Positions 52,026 to 59,766 of a stretch of 64,000 bases of DNA are shown piece after piece. How positions within the stretch are numbered: the stretch's first letter is position 1; each line of letters opens with the position of its first letter. The translations under genes were made by a program, and so were the position numbers. The stretch is from a virus: positions 1 through 64,000 of IMG/VR virus record IMGVR_UViG_3300021471_000001; one strand, given 5' to 3'. Below the pieces are notes generated by a model that did not search any database, was not told the DNA's origin, and worked only from the letters and a program-made list of their open reading frames with translations.

Positions 52026-52838
52026 CTATTTAAAAAGTTTATTTTGATTAAAATGAAACTTGAAAAAGTCTGGAAACTCTTGATAGACTTTACCATCAAT
52101 CAGATTACCACCCTTGAAACTTCCATCACTGCATTCTCCTTTTCTACCCCACTGTTTGAAGAAAAATGGTATCTTTAAGCTTTCACAATAGTTTTTTATA
52201 TTAATAACCCAATCTTTTTTCATGGGGCGTGCACATTTGCCACCAGTTTCTCCCCCAACTATCACCCAACTGACGTATTGCAATTTACTGTATAAAGATG
52301 CATTCATTTTTTCTAGCAGAGGTTCAAAAGAAACAAAAATGTTGAATTTAAAAATATTGTAAACTGTGTATACTAAAGCTTTCAGACGATGTAACGCTCG
52401 ATTATTTTCTACAGTCACGCCTATCATAACGTTTCTAGGTAAACCTTCAAAATTGATACCATGACTACGATAGAAGTCCATCTCGATAAAATGCGTGATT
52501 AATTTATCTATACGCTTTGTCAGTATCAAAAAAATATGTTGTTTAGATTTTTCGATAGTAGAAAAGACTTGTGCAATAAAATTATGACTAACTTCTTCAT
52601 GAAACAAGTCTGACATTGAATTTACAAATATTAATTTAGGTTTTTTCCATTTTAACGGCGTATTTAATTCATTTTCATGACAAACAACTTTATTAAAACC
52701 ATATTTATATTTTTTTAATCCCATAGCTTGTAGTCTTTTTGTCATTCTTTCTGCATAGCAATATCTACAACCGTCACTTACTTTAGTACACCCTGTCACA
52801 ATATTCCAAGTTTCCTCTGCCCATTCAATTTTTGTCAT
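52026..52838 (-). CDS. DUF5131 / phage Gp37-Gp68-type protein
   Basis: The 270-residue protein starts MTKIEWAEETWNIVTGCTKV SDGCRYCYAERMTKRL, with Cys17, Cys24 and Cys27 in the family's C-x6-C-x2-C cluster. It then shows PKLIFVNSMSDLFHEEV, IFLILTKRIDKLI, NVMIGVTVENN, FVSFEPLLEKM and WVIVGGETGGKCARPM. This matches the phage family now called DUF5131, thought to be radical-SAM-like because of the three-Cys cluster. Its substrate is unknown. It overlaps the small ORF 52825-52998, which carries its ribosome site. Confidence 0.8.
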   Translation of the reverse strand: MTKIEWAEETWNIVTGCTKVSDGCRYCYAERMTKRLQAMGLKKYKYGFNKVVCHENELNTPLKWKKPKLIFVNSMSDLFHEEVSHNFIAQVFSTIEKSKQHIFLILTKRIDKLITHFIEMDFYRSHGINFEGLPRNVMIGVTVENNRALHRLKALVYTVYNIFKFNIFVSFEPLLEKMNASLYSKLQYVSWVIVGGETGGKCARPMKKDWVINIKNYCESLKIPFFFKQWGRKGECSDGSFKGGNLIDGKVYQEFPDFFKFHFNQNKLFK

Positions 52839-52998
52839 AATATTTTACCTCCTTATGCTTACAGTAAACATTTTCCAGTAGTTGCATATCCTTAAAATAC
52901 TTATCCATATAAGAACAATAAGAACCTTTATCCTTCTCAACAAGATTCACACAACCATTACAATTAGTTATCTTTATAATTTCATTTATTTCATCCAT
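52825..52998 (-). CDS. Small Cys-rich protein, 57 aa
   Basis: ATG 52998 has AAGAGGTATATAA upstream and the frame ends at TGA 52825, 14 bases inside the DUF5131 gene. The protein (MDEINEIIKITNCNGCVNLV) has CNGC, then Cys28 and Cys46 as possible metal ligands. The AAGGAGG of the next gene lies in its coding sequence, so the two are coupled. Unknown function. Confidence 0.5.
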   Translation of the reverse strand: MDEINEIIKITNCNGCVNLVEKDKGSYCSYMDKYFKDMQLLENVYCKHKEVKYYDKN

Positions 52999-53017
52999 TT
53001 ATATACCTCTTATAATA

Positions 53018-53197
53018 TTAATTCTTTGATATAAAAGCATTTTGATGATCTATTTTTCTTCTATTAAGCTCACCAATAATTTTAATCAAGTCACTGCTTA
53101 TTTGAATAAACTGATAGGACTTTTCATTATATAAATTAGTCAATTTTTCATTTGATAAACGATTTATATAAATATATTTCTTTTTTTTCCTTTTCAT
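53018..53197 (-). CDS. Small basic protein, 59 aa
   Basis: The start is ATG 53197 (MKRKKKKYIYINRLSNEKLT) after TAGGAG; the longer frame upstream lacks a site and would cross the hairpin at 53237-53291. The remainder is a helix (FIQISSDLIKIIGELNRRKI). Not recognised. Confidence 0.5.
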   Translation of the reverse strand: MKRKKKKYIYINRLSNEKLTNLYNEKSYQFIQISSDLIKIIGELNRRKIDHQNAFISKN

Positions 53198-53236
53198 ATT
53201 AACTCCTATAAACCAAACATATTTTTTTCCTAAAAG

Positions 53237-53291
53237 GAAACCTGCAAACCACAGCTTAAGACATCGAAAAAACACTGTGGTTGCAAGTTTC
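53237..53291 (-). other. Long hairpin after the annealing-protein gene
   Basis: GAAACCTGCAAACCACAG (53237-53254) pairs with CTGTGGTTGCAAGTTTC (53275-53291) with one mismatch and one bulge. It lies between genes 53329-54090 and 53018-53197. There is a T run within the loop on the minus strand rather than after the stem, so a simple terminator is not clear. Confidence 0.5.
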
Positions 53292-53328
53292 TAAAGTCAC
53301 AATTAGGAGGAACTTTATGTAGGGTTAT

Positions 53329-54090
53329 CTATGATACCTCATCATTCGTGTTTTTCCAATCTTGTAAGGTTTTTTGAAACCTTCCAGCTTCCAAGCTTTC
53401 CTTTAGCTTTTGTACAGCGTCCATTCCCAATTCATTTGTACTCTCTTTAATAAGACCAGCTTCAATACAATAAGATTTAAACTCTTCTTTGTCTATTCCA
53501 TATTGATTTAACAAAGCATATAACATTTTTCTTGTTTTTTCATTGCCATTTTTTGTACTTGCATTTTTGTTAACGTTCTTTGGAACATTATTATTATCTA
53601 CGTACTCTTCTATATCCTGTGTAAATAAACCACTAATACGTGTTGCAGAGATGACACCACTTACAAAGGCACGTTTATAGGCCATCTTAAGGATCGTATT
53701 AGACCATCTCAAAGGATTATACTTAAATCTTTCCTGTTCGGCACTCGAATAACTGCCTAGACCAAAGGATATAACTTTATCTTTCGTTTTAATGTTTAAC
53801 TGAACAGTCCATTCTAATACGTTATTGTGGAAAAACCTTTCTTGTTTTACTATTTCAACCGATAATCCAAACAAAAAAGCCAATTTATCCGCACCACTTT
53901 TAAAAAGACAAGGTTTATCTCCGAAAGGTTTTTTCCCATACTTGTCAACAACAACACCATAATCCTCATTCTCTTTTAGAAATTGCATTATGGCTTTTTT
54001 ATGTTCTTCAAAACGCTTTTTTAATTCTATGGCTCCCTGTTCCGACGCATAAGGTAAGTCGGAATGTATTTTGATTAAATCATTTGACAT
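53329..54090 (-). CDS. Putative single-strand annealing protein (Rad52/Erf-like)
   Basis: This 253-residue protein has 'CLFKSGADKLAFLFGLSVEI', VISFGLGSYSSAEQERFKYN and NTILKMAYKRAFVSGVISAT RISGLFTQDIEEY. The pattern 'GA.KLA..FGL ... NT.LKMA.KRA.V......S.LFTQD' is a widespread phage family that I believe to be recombination-related. It is next to an SSB-like gene and upstream of RusA. The C-terminal part is a separate helical unit. The exact family is from memory and unverified. Confidence 0.55.
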   Translation of the reverse strand: MSNDLIKIHSDLPYASEQGAIELKKRFEEHKKAIMQFLKENEDYGVVVDKYGKKPFGDKPCLFKSGADKLAFLFGLSVEIVKQERFFHNNVLEWTVQLNIKTKDKVISFGLGSYSSAEQERFKYNPLRWSNTILKMAYKRAFVSGVISATRISGLFTQDIEEYVDNNNVPKNVNKNASTKNGNEKTRKMLYALLNQYGIDKEEFKSYCIEAGLIKESTNELGMDAVQKLKESLEAGRFQKTLQDWKNTNDEVS

Positions 54091-54101
54091 AGCTTACCTC
54101 C

Positions 54102-54488
54102 TTAATATGGTATTTCATCTTTATTTGCAAAACTCTTAGGTTCGTCTTTACCAAATTGTTCAGTCTTTTCGTTGTTTTGACTTTCTTTTTCCTCTATCAT
54201 TTCTCTTTCTGCTCTCTCTTTTACCCCATCTATAACCTTAATAAGCGTAATAGCAGAACCATTTATTAGCCTTGCACTAGTACCGTCTAATTTGGTAAAG
54301 ACAAAAAAGGTAGGTGTAAAGTCGGCAACTTGTTCTGTTCCCTTAAACAAACACTCAAATCCATCGTCGGGCATATTAGGAAAGTCCTCACGCCTAAGAT
54401 ATATCTTAACTTTATCACCTTCATTCAGATAGGGAACACTAGTTACAGCTTTCCTCATCTGAGCTGGATGTACACGTGCTTTACTCAC
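54102..54488 (-). CDS. Single-stranded DNA-binding-like protein (GTG start)
   Basis: GTG 54488 follows GGAGGTGAT. The 128-residue protein has a strand-rich N-terminal domain (KVKIYLRREDF, FECLFKGTEQVADFTPTFFV FTKLDG, SAITLIKVIDG) and a Glu/Asn-rich linker. It ends with DEIPY, like the acidic tip (DDIPF) by which bacterial SSBs recruit partners. It lies 11 bases from the annealing protein gene. The OB fold is presumed, not proved. Confidence 0.6.
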   Translation of the reverse strand: MSKARVHPAQMRKAVTSVPYLNEGDKVKIYLRREDFPNMPDDGFECLFKGTEQVADFTPTFFVFTKLDGTSARLINGSAITLIKVIDGVKERAEREMIEEKESQNNEKTEQFGKDEPKSFANKDEIPY

Positions 54489-54489
54489 G

Positions 54490-54858
54490 TCAAATCACCT
54501 CCCCACGACCTGTAATAGTATTGTATAGCTCTATTTCCTCTATCCAATGCCGTTTATCAAGTAGTTCATCTATTAGAAACCTAATGCCATCAACACGTTT
54601 CGTGTTTTTATCCACTCTTTTATTGTACTCATTCGTAAGATGGCTTTCATATGACAAGTGTAAGTAGTCCCAAGAGCTTTTTTCTGAGCTATCGTCCATA
54701 GAATCTGTTGCCCTCCCATACGGATCGACCTTTAAAATAACATCTAACAATTCTAGAAAATTATAATCACTAAGAAGAGAGGCGACTTCCTTTTTCTGCT
54801 CTTCACCAAGCTCATCAAAACCCTCGTCAAGCTGTTCTAGTACATAATCGTAAATCAT
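54490..54858 (-). CDS. Unknown helical protein, 122 aa
   Basis: An acidic helical protein (MIYDYVLEQLDEGFDELGEE) with IRFLIDELLDKRHWIEEIEL near the end. AGGAGG precedes ATG 54858, and its stop adjoins the SSB-like start. It is part of the recombination group but has no recognised motif. Confidence 0.55.
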   Translation of the reverse strand: MIYDYVLEQLDEGFDELGEEQKKEVASLLSDYNFLELLDVILKVDPYGRATDSMDDSSEKSSWDYLHLSYESHLTNEYNKRVDKNTKRVDGIRFLIDELLDKRHWIEEIELYNTITGRGEVI

Positions 54859-54868
54859 AATAAACCTC

Positions 54869-55066
54869 CTATTTGTTTATAGTTACAATTTTAAGTAGGG
54901 TATAACCCTTTAATTCAGGTATCTGTTCTCCGTTTTCGGACATTCTAACTAGTCCTTCATATATCAAGTTTTCTGCTAAAACGGAGACCTGAACACCTTT
55001 TTTCTTAGAAATCTTTTTCAAAGCTGTATGTAGCTTCTTATCTAAAACGATTCTTTTCTTTTCCAT
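54869..55066 (-). CDS. Ribbon-helix-helix-like protein, 65 aa
   Basis: MEKKRIVLDKKLHTALKKIS KKKGVQVSVLAENLIYEGLV is a typical strand-helix-helix of CopG-like DNA-binding proteins. It has an AAAGGAG site. It probably regulates early genes or, as part of a toxin-antitoxin pair, might have a lost partner; no toxin is next to it. Confidence 0.65.
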   Translation of the reverse strand: MEKKRIVLDKKLHTALKKISKKKGVQVSVLAENLIYEGLVRMSENGEQIPELKGYTLLKIVTINK

Positions 55067-55079
55067 TTATCACTCCTTT

Positions 55080-55274
55080 TTACAAAGTATAATCTGTTAT
55101 GGTAAATTGTTCAGTAGCGTCATTGCTTACTATCCAAAGACCGTCATAACCTACTAAGAGGCGTCCTTCTTTCTTTGCATTCTTTAAACGGCTATGAGTA
55201 AGCTTAACGCCGTACTTATTTTTAACAGGACCGACCTGATCCCATATTTGACGTAATTGTTTATATGTTACCAT
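55080..55274 (-). CDS. Small helix-turn-helix-like protein, 64 aa
   Basis: MVTYKQLRQIWDQVGPVKNK ... LTHSRLKNAKKEGRLLVGYD GLWIVS looks like a small HTH-type or DNA-mimic fold: a helical half and a hairpin. It has an AAGGAG site. No family could be named. Confidence 0.5.
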   Translation of the reverse strand: MVTYKQLRQIWDQVGPVKNKYGVKLTHSRLKNAKKEGRLLVGYDGLWIVSNDATEQFTITDYTL

Positions 55275-55285
55275 CTTTTACTCCT

Positions 55286-55678
55286 TTAAACTAACTTCCA
55301 CCCATCTTTTGCAACGACGGATATTACTTTACCATTAGGTAGCTCTATCTTTTCACGTTTATCATTATGAAAAACTACCATTGACTTTTTAATAGAACCA
55401 CCCATTTTGTCTTGTTTCTTTTCTGCTACAAGTTTCATAAGTGCTGGTACCGGCGAAACAAACACTACATAGTTTTCATAGATTTCCTCTGCCAATTTTT
55501 CCATTTCCACAAGCTTTATACCAGTAGCAGGTATCTTTATATGTTCTATATAGCTTTCATAATCTCTAAGGCCTTTGTATTCGTCATCCAGTATATAATC
55601 AATGAATTCATAAATCTGATCTTTCTGTTCTACGGTTAATTTATGGGTTTCATTTATTATTATATATACTTTAAACAT
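55286..55678 (-). CDS. Unknown early protein, 130 aa
   Basis: The protein (MFKVYIIINETHKLTVEQKD) is alpha/beta, with IKIPATGIKLVEMEKLAEEI and a C-terminal strand pair (KIELPNGKVISVVAKDGWKL). AAGGAG precedes its ATG. No function recognised. Confidence 0.55.
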   Translation of the reverse strand: MFKVYIIINETHKLTVEQKDQIYEFIDYILDDEYKGLRDYESYIEHIKIPATGIKLVEMEKLAEEIYENYVVFVSPVPALMKLVAEKKQDKMGGSIKKSMVVFHNDKREKIELPNGKVISVVAKDGWKLV

Positions 55679-55735
55679 TGTTCTACTCCTTAAAAATAAA
55701 TTTTATAAAAAAAAATGAATTACTTTAATTGTATT

Positions 55736-56311
55736 TTAGTCTTGTTCTTCAGCCAATGCTCTTTTTTCAGCTTCTCTTTCCTCTGCTTTTCTTACTATTT
55801 CAGCCGAGCTTAGATAAGGCGAAATAAGGTCTCTTTTCTCTTTAAGCAATTTAAAGTTTATAAATTTTTTATACAATTCGCCTGTTAAATAACTATACAT
55901 ACGAGAATCAGCAACGTCTAAAAGCCAGTTTTTGCAGTCCTCTTCTTTTTCACAAAGGTGTAAAATTGTTTCTTCATTTCTACCTGAATTATCATAACCA
56001 TTTGTAATAACGACAGGCTTTTCTGGTTTGATATACAGAGACAATCTAAGATTTCTTCCACTATCTTGAGGTAACATAAAAGATATTTTTATTTTTTCTC
56101 CATTGTACCGAACACTTAAATATTCATGGTATGTTTTAAAATCTTGTGATAGGATTATATTTGAAGGCATGCCAGCTCCTGAATCTGAAAGTACAGGAAG
56201 TATACAGTAATATAAAAAGTCTTTTTTTTCCTTCAAGTGGGCTTGATAGCCAATAGAAGAGGCGTCACATATTTCTGAGAAAGTTATTCCATCAATTCCA
56301 TGATAGCTCAT
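55736..56311 (-). CDS. Unknown early protein, 191 aa
   Basis: Begins MSYHGIDGITFSEICDASSI; the middle is strand-rich (KIKISFMLPQDSGRNLRLSL YIKPEKPVVITNGY) and the C-terminus is a charged helix. It follows a TAGGAG site. It sits between the early lipoprotein and the small protein 55286-55678. Not recognised. Confidence 0.55.
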   Translation of the reverse strand: MSYHGIDGITFSEICDASSIGYQAHLKEKKDFLYYCILPVLSDSGAGMPSNIILSQDFKTYHEYLSVRYNGEKIKISFMLPQDSGRNLRLSLYIKPEKPVVITNGYDNSGRNEETILHLCEKEEDCKNWLLDVADSRMYSYLTGELYKKFINFKLLKEKRDLISPYLSSAEIVRKAEEREAEKRALAEEQD

Positions 56312-56436
56312 AGTTATCTCCTAAGTGTTTTTTGGGATTTGCATACGATCAATTAGGCACCCATAAACCTTCTTGAAAGCCACACAATTGTGGATTATTA
56401 CATCATAGGCATTTTTTACAAATAGAAAAACTCTAC

Positions 56437-56757
56437 TTAGTAGTTACACCAATTCATCACAGCCATTTGGAAAAGCTTTGCCTTCCTACAACTCAGAGGA
56501 CCAATTTCCACAGGAACGCCTTTCTTAAAGTAAACAGCAACAAAACATTCACTAAAACGTCCATTGAAAATGTGTTCTACATAAGACACATTCTTGATAT
56601 TGAACCTGACAGTGTTTGTTTTTCCACCACCTATGCCTATATCTACTGTCACATAACCATTACTTAAATAATAGTTAAAGTGGCGGTCACACCTTTCTTC
56701 ACATGAATAAATAGCTATAAAAAAGAATAACAGTATAAATATAAAATTTATTTTCAT
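56437..56757 (-). CDS. Early phage lipoprotein, 106 aa
   Basis: The N-terminus MKINFIFILLFFFIAIYSC is a signal peptide with a lipobox-like end (IYSC), so Cys19 would be lipidated. The mature part has four more Cys (CEERC, SEC, LSC, WC) and beta strands with GYVTVDIGIGGGKTNTVRF. Gene and AGGAGG site lie in the early region, not with lysis genes. Small phage lipoproteins such as T5 Llp block receptors and prevent superinfection, and a similar role is possible here. The lax lipobox is typical of diderm hosts. Confidence 0.65.
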   Translation of the reverse strand: MKINFIFILLFFFIAIYSCEERCDRHFNYYLSNGYVTVDIGIGGGKTNTVRFNIKNVSYVEHIFNGRFSECFVAVYFKKGVPVEIGPLSCRKAKLFQMAVMNWCNY

Positions 56758-56761
56758 TTAT

Positions 56762-56980
56762 TTACCTCCTATTAAGTAAAATAATTGAATCTAAAATATG
56801 ACTTAAGCGATTGATACGACCTTCTATATTAAGTAAGTATATGGGGGATTGATCAGAAAGATCGATCAAGCTATCGTAAAGATGTGTAAAGTATCGTAAG
56901 ATATTGTCAATGCAGTTTTCGGCGTATGATATGCCGTGTAATTTGCATTGGGTAAGGTAATATGATTTTATGTAGTTCAT
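56762..56980 (-). CDS. Small helical protein, 72 aa
   Basis: The start is ATG 56980 (MNYIKSYYLTQCKLHGISYA) after AGGAG; an upstream in-frame start lacks a site. It is helical with two Cys and ends SHILDSIILLNRR. It abuts the lipoprotein gene, so both are likely expressed together. Function unknown. Confidence 0.5.
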   Translation of the reverse strand: MNYIKSYYLTQCKLHGISYAENCIDNILRYFTHLYDSLIDLSDQSPIYLLNIEGRINRLSHILDSIILLNRR

Positions 56981-57000
56981 ATTATTGCTCCTATAAAGAC

Positions 57001-57738
57001 TTAATGGAACCACAAACACATTTCATTATCAGGCGTATCTTTTTCAAAAAACTTGTGTTTATATATTTTCGCTTCCATAATCTCCCATACTCTTTTTTCA
57101 CATTTAACAGTGTCTTTGTATTTTATACATTCTTCTTTGTCACAGTTATGATTCCAATATCCATATGCTCTTCTGACCTCTGCACTTATTTTTTCAACTC
57201 CACCTTCCATTTTCTTTTCCCCAAAAAGATGTATATAGTTCAGATTATTTTTGAGCATATATTCTTTAACCTTTTCAGGAGTTCCTTCTGGAAATTCCAA
57301 TCCTTTTTCGTCTTTTTCCATTTTGCAAGTATCCATTCGCAAAAAATCCACTTCTTCATTCAACAACGCTTTTCCAATTTCTTTTTTTTGGGCTTCTTCT
57401 TTTTCTTCTTCTTCTTTTTCTTTTCTTTCTTTTTCTTCTCTTTCTCTTTCTTTTGCTTCATCCCATACTTTGAAATAACTATTATCTTCTATAGTTCCAA
57501 CTAATTTTCCGTTTATATAACATTTTTTACGAAACATTTGAAAACTTTTAATTTCCAAATCCTCTTCAACTTTAATAAAACGGGAGCCCTCTTCTTGAGC
57601 GATTCTTTTTATTTCACTTCCACCTTTACCTATCCATTTCCCTGCAGTGTGTTTTTGTACGTGTAATGTGTTTTTATTTTTATTAAGTAATCCAAAATCT
57701 TCTCTCAAATTTGTAACTACTTTTTTTAAAACTTTCAT
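57001..57738 (-). CDS. KH-domain RNA-binding-like protein, 245 aa
   Basis: Residues 29-58 read KHTAGKWIGKGGSEIKRIAQ EEGSRFIKV, with the GKGG loop of KH domains that bind single-stranded RNA or DNA. A short strand region (KCYINGKLVGTIED) and a charged coiled coil (KEREREEKERKEKEEEEK) follow, then a Cys-containing C-terminal part (HNCDKEECIKYKDTVKCEKR). It starts after TAGGAG and overlaps the end of 57735-58319. KH domains are uncommon in phages, and this one lies just downstream of the structured-RNA island at 58430-60440. Confidence 0.6.
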   Translation of the reverse strand: MKVLKKVVTNLREDFGLLNKNKNTLHVQKHTAGKWIGKGGSEIKRIAQEEGSRFIKVEEDLEIKSFQMFRKKCYINGKLVGTIEDNSYFKVWDEAKEREREEKERKEKEEEEKEEAQKKEIGKALLNEEVDFLRMDTCKMEKDEKGLEFPEGTPEKVKEYMLKNNLNYIHLFGEKKMEGGVEKISAEVRRAYGYWNHNCDKEECIKYKDTVKCEKRVWEIMEAKIYKHKFFEKDTPDNEMCLWFH

Positions 57739-58319
57739 TTTTTTTCTCCTAATTCTATATCCTCTTGGGCTAAGTACTTTTTACAAAGCTTTTCTAACTC
57801 AATAGTTGCATTTACAACGTGTTCCCCTGTGTCATAGTTAACTTCGGCACAATGTATAACCTCACCCATAAGGGCAGATTCAAATTCTGCATTTTCAATA
57901 TCTTCGGGACGTATACTTGAAATGGATTTTGACATAACACGTCTAGCCGCATCGTTTGCTGTAACATAGTAGGGGGGGACATCCCCTAATGATATAAATT
58001 CATCTTTAAGAATACTTTTTAGTAACGGATTTTCAATATATTTTATATAGTTTTTTCTTTCTATAATTGTTTTTGCAAACATAATTGAAGCTTGCCTTAA
58101 TTCACCATAAGTAATAGGATCAGATTTTAAGGTTGATCCCCTGTGAGTTGTGCCAATAAATATCTCCCTATTGTTATTATAGTTCCAGTATGGTGCGGAA
58201 AGGGTCCAACAACCATCATATACATTTATAGATAAAATTTTAACATCTTTTTTGGAATTGCATTTTTGACAATATCTTTCAGTATCGTCAATATTTTTAA
58301 AGCATTTATCATTACACAT
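57735..58319 (-). CDS. Zinc-finger-start protein, 194 aa
   Basis: The start is ATG 58319 (MCNDKCFKNIDDTERYCQKC) after CAGGAG; a longer frame lacks a site. Four Cys in the first 20 residues suggest a zinc finger. The rest has GCWTLSAPYWNYNNNREIFI and helical pieces. It overlaps the KH-domain gene by four bases. It is the first ordinary gene after the GC-rich island. Unknown function. Confidence 0.55.
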   Translation of the reverse strand: MCNDKCFKNIDDTERYCQKCNSKKDVKILSINVYDGCWTLSAPYWNYNNNREIFIGTTHRGSTLKSDPITYGELRQASIMFAKTIIERKNYIKYIENPLLKSILKDEFISLGDVPPYYVTANDAARRVMSKSISSIRPEDIENAEFESALMGEVIHCAEVNYDTGEHVVNATIELEKLCKKYLAQEDIELGEKK

Positions 58320-58436
58320 TTTAAATCTCCTGATTATAAAAATTTTTTCCACAAAGCAATAAACATAATATACCTGTGGAAACATAGCATAATATGACAT
58401 TTTGATTGAACTATTGGATTGAATTTGGTAGGTGAA

Positions 58437-58526
58437 GCCCCCTTTCGGGGGCGTACGTACGTATTTTGGGTTGTCCTACCTTCATTCAACCCCGTACAGG
58501 TAGGATAATGCGGGGTTTAACGAAGG
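58437..58526 (-). other. Structured element A of the repeated island
   Basis: The main stem is CCTTCATTCAACCCCG (58479-58494) with CGGGGTTTAACGAAGG (58511-58526), with two non-Watson-Crick positions. The loop contains AGGTAGGA (58498-58505), and its complement TCCTACC stands at 58474-58480, so a pseudoknot is possible. A perfect GCCCCC/GGGGGC hairpin (58437-58452) with a GAAA tetraloop on the transcript lies downstream. Confidence 0.65.
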
Positions 58527-58537
58527 AAAAGGTAAGT

Positions 58538-58930
58538 CTATTCTGGATTTGGTATTTCTGTTAAAATAGCCGGGACATGTGCTGTAAGACAATCTTCATA
58601 AGCAACTTGTTCCCCTTCTTCTTCATATGTATCATAAAAATACTGGTAGGCCGTAAGGCTGCCAGTATATTCCCCGTCCCTGTGTAGGTTTGGGGAAAGT
58701 AATATGTGATCAACTTCAGGTTCATCTGGATCAGGCTCGGGGGACGGCTCCCCGGCCTCCTTAGCCCAGGCGAGCTTTTCAAATAAGGGAAGGATGTCCT
58801 CTATCTTGACAATGAAAAGTGTAATTATTGTTTTTTTAACTATATATTTATCTGTAAAATAAATAAATTTTTCTCCCCTCTCCCAAAGGTCTTTTAGAAA
58901 AGGGAGTCCATATTTTCTTGTTATAATCAT
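58538..58930 (-). CDS. Island ORF 1, unknown protein of 130 aa
   Basis: The ORF starts after GGAGGGTAAC. The N-terminal 50 residues look like an ordinary alpha/beta start (MIITRKYGLPFLKDLWERGE KFIYFTDKYIVKK). The second part is rich in Pro, Glu and Asp (EPSPEPDPDEPE) and is encoded by GC-richer DNA with hairpins at 58640-58668 (ATACTGG/CCAGTAT) and 58738-58754 (CGGGG/CCCCG). Not recognised; composition differs from the surrounding genome. Confidence 0.55.
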   Translation of the reverse strand: MIITRKYGLPFLKDLWERGEKFIYFTDKYIVKKTIITLFIVKIEDILPLFEKLAWAKEAGEPSPEPDPDEPEVDHILLSPNLHRDGEYTGSLTAYQYFYDTYEEEGEQVAYEDCLTAHVPAILTEIPNPE

Positions 58931-58933
58931 GTT

Positions 58934-59079
58934 ACCCTCCTATAGGGTTTTCGGACTTAACTATGACCACAAAGGCGTCCGTAAACCTTCGTAGAAACTA
59001 CCTTACGGTAGGTTAATCCCTCATAGGGACGATAGAAGCTTGCTACACCCCGCATAGGTAGGAATGCGGTGTGCAGCAA
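58934..59079 (-). other. Structured element B of the repeated island
   Basis: The main stem is TTGCTACACCCCGCAT (59040-59055) with ATGCGGTGTGCAGCAA (59064-59079) around AGGTAGGA exactly. Next is the constant ATCCCTCATAGGGACGAT (59016-59033), then CTACC/GGTAG (58998-59011). Finally ACCCT/AGGGT (58934-58948) encloses the ribosome site of 58538-58930. Stem bases differ from elements A, C and D while pairing is kept. Confidence 0.7.
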
Positions 59080-59102
59080 AGGGATTGGCTATTTTCACCA
59101 CT

Positions 59103-59615
59103 TTACATACTCGAAACATACTCGAATTCCGATTGGAATTCGAGTGTTTTTATAATTCTATCGCAGTACCAACGAATTTCTTTTTTTTCTTTTAAATCTT
59201 TTAAAATTTCTACGATTTTTTTTGCTTGTCGAGGGGAGAGATCGTGGTCGTGGTGGGTGTAATCTTTCTTAATGTAGGCGCTAGCTATGTAATTTGGGTC
59301 GAAGGAGCCATCTTCTCCCAATCGTAGTACTACTACTATATCGGTGGGGGGTGTGATGTGGGGGTGTTTTTCGTCTATAAATCTGTGTTCAGATGGGAGG
59401 GTTCCCCCTTCTCCATCTGGCGAGGGACCTGACCAGCTTTGGTCAAACTCGCTGGCAACGGTAAGCGGGGAGGGGGAGTTGGGTGTGTAAACAAAAGAAT
59501 AAGAAAAATTAATTCTGCCTTGCCCCTGATAGGCTGAATAATCTCTAACATGTACAGAAACTACTATTAGCCCCCCTTTTTTAATAAAGGTGGAAAATAG
59601 ATTTTTATTTTTCAT
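59103..59615 (-). CDS. Island ORF 2, unknown protein of 170 aa
   Basis: It starts after AGGAGGGTAAT. The protein has a strand-rich N-terminus (LIVVSVHVRDYSAYQGQGRI NFSYSF), a Pro/Ser/Gly-rich middle (PNSPSPLTVASEFDQSWSGP) and a helical C-terminus (ARQAKKIVEIL-like LSPRQAKKIVEILKDLKEKK). The middle is encoded around a nested hairpin at 59420-59452 (GCGAG/CTCGC enclosing TGACC/GGTCA). Not recognised. Confidence 0.55.
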   Translation of the reverse strand: MKNKNLFSTFIKKGGLIVVSVHVRDYSAYQGQGRINFSYSFVYTPNSPSPLTVASEFDQSWSGPSPDGEGGTLPSEHRFIDEKHPHITPPTDIVVVLRLGEDGSFDPNYIASAYIKKDYTHHDHDLSPRQAKKIVEILKDLKEKKEIRWYCDRIIKTLEFQSEFEYVSSM

Positions 59616-59618
59616 ATT

Positions 59619-59760
59619 ACCCTCCTAGGGTTTTCACCTTTGTTTACGACTACTCGGGCAGGTGTAAACCCAAGCAGAAGCCCTCATACGAAGGGTTTAT
59701 CCCTCATAGGGACGATGTAAAACCCCTTTCCGCTTAGGTAGGACAGCGGGAAGAGGTTTT
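59619..59760 (-). other. Structured element C of the repeated island
   Basis: The main stem is AAAACCCCTTTCCGCT (59719-59734) with AGCGGGAAGAGGTTTT (59745-59760), loop with AGGTAGGA. The constant ATCCCTCATAGGGACGAT is at 59699-59716. ACCCT/AGGGT (59619-59631) holds the ribosome site of 59103-59615. Its core of about 65 bases is nearly identical to element D, with one difference seen. Confidence 0.7.
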
Positions 59761-59766
59761 GGGTGA

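Noticed and set aside
56962-57504. Plus-strand ORF of 180 aa rich in Phe and Ser opposite the KH-domain gene
   Set aside because: The Phe/Ser runs are complements of the Glu/Lys-rich coiled coil of the real gene.
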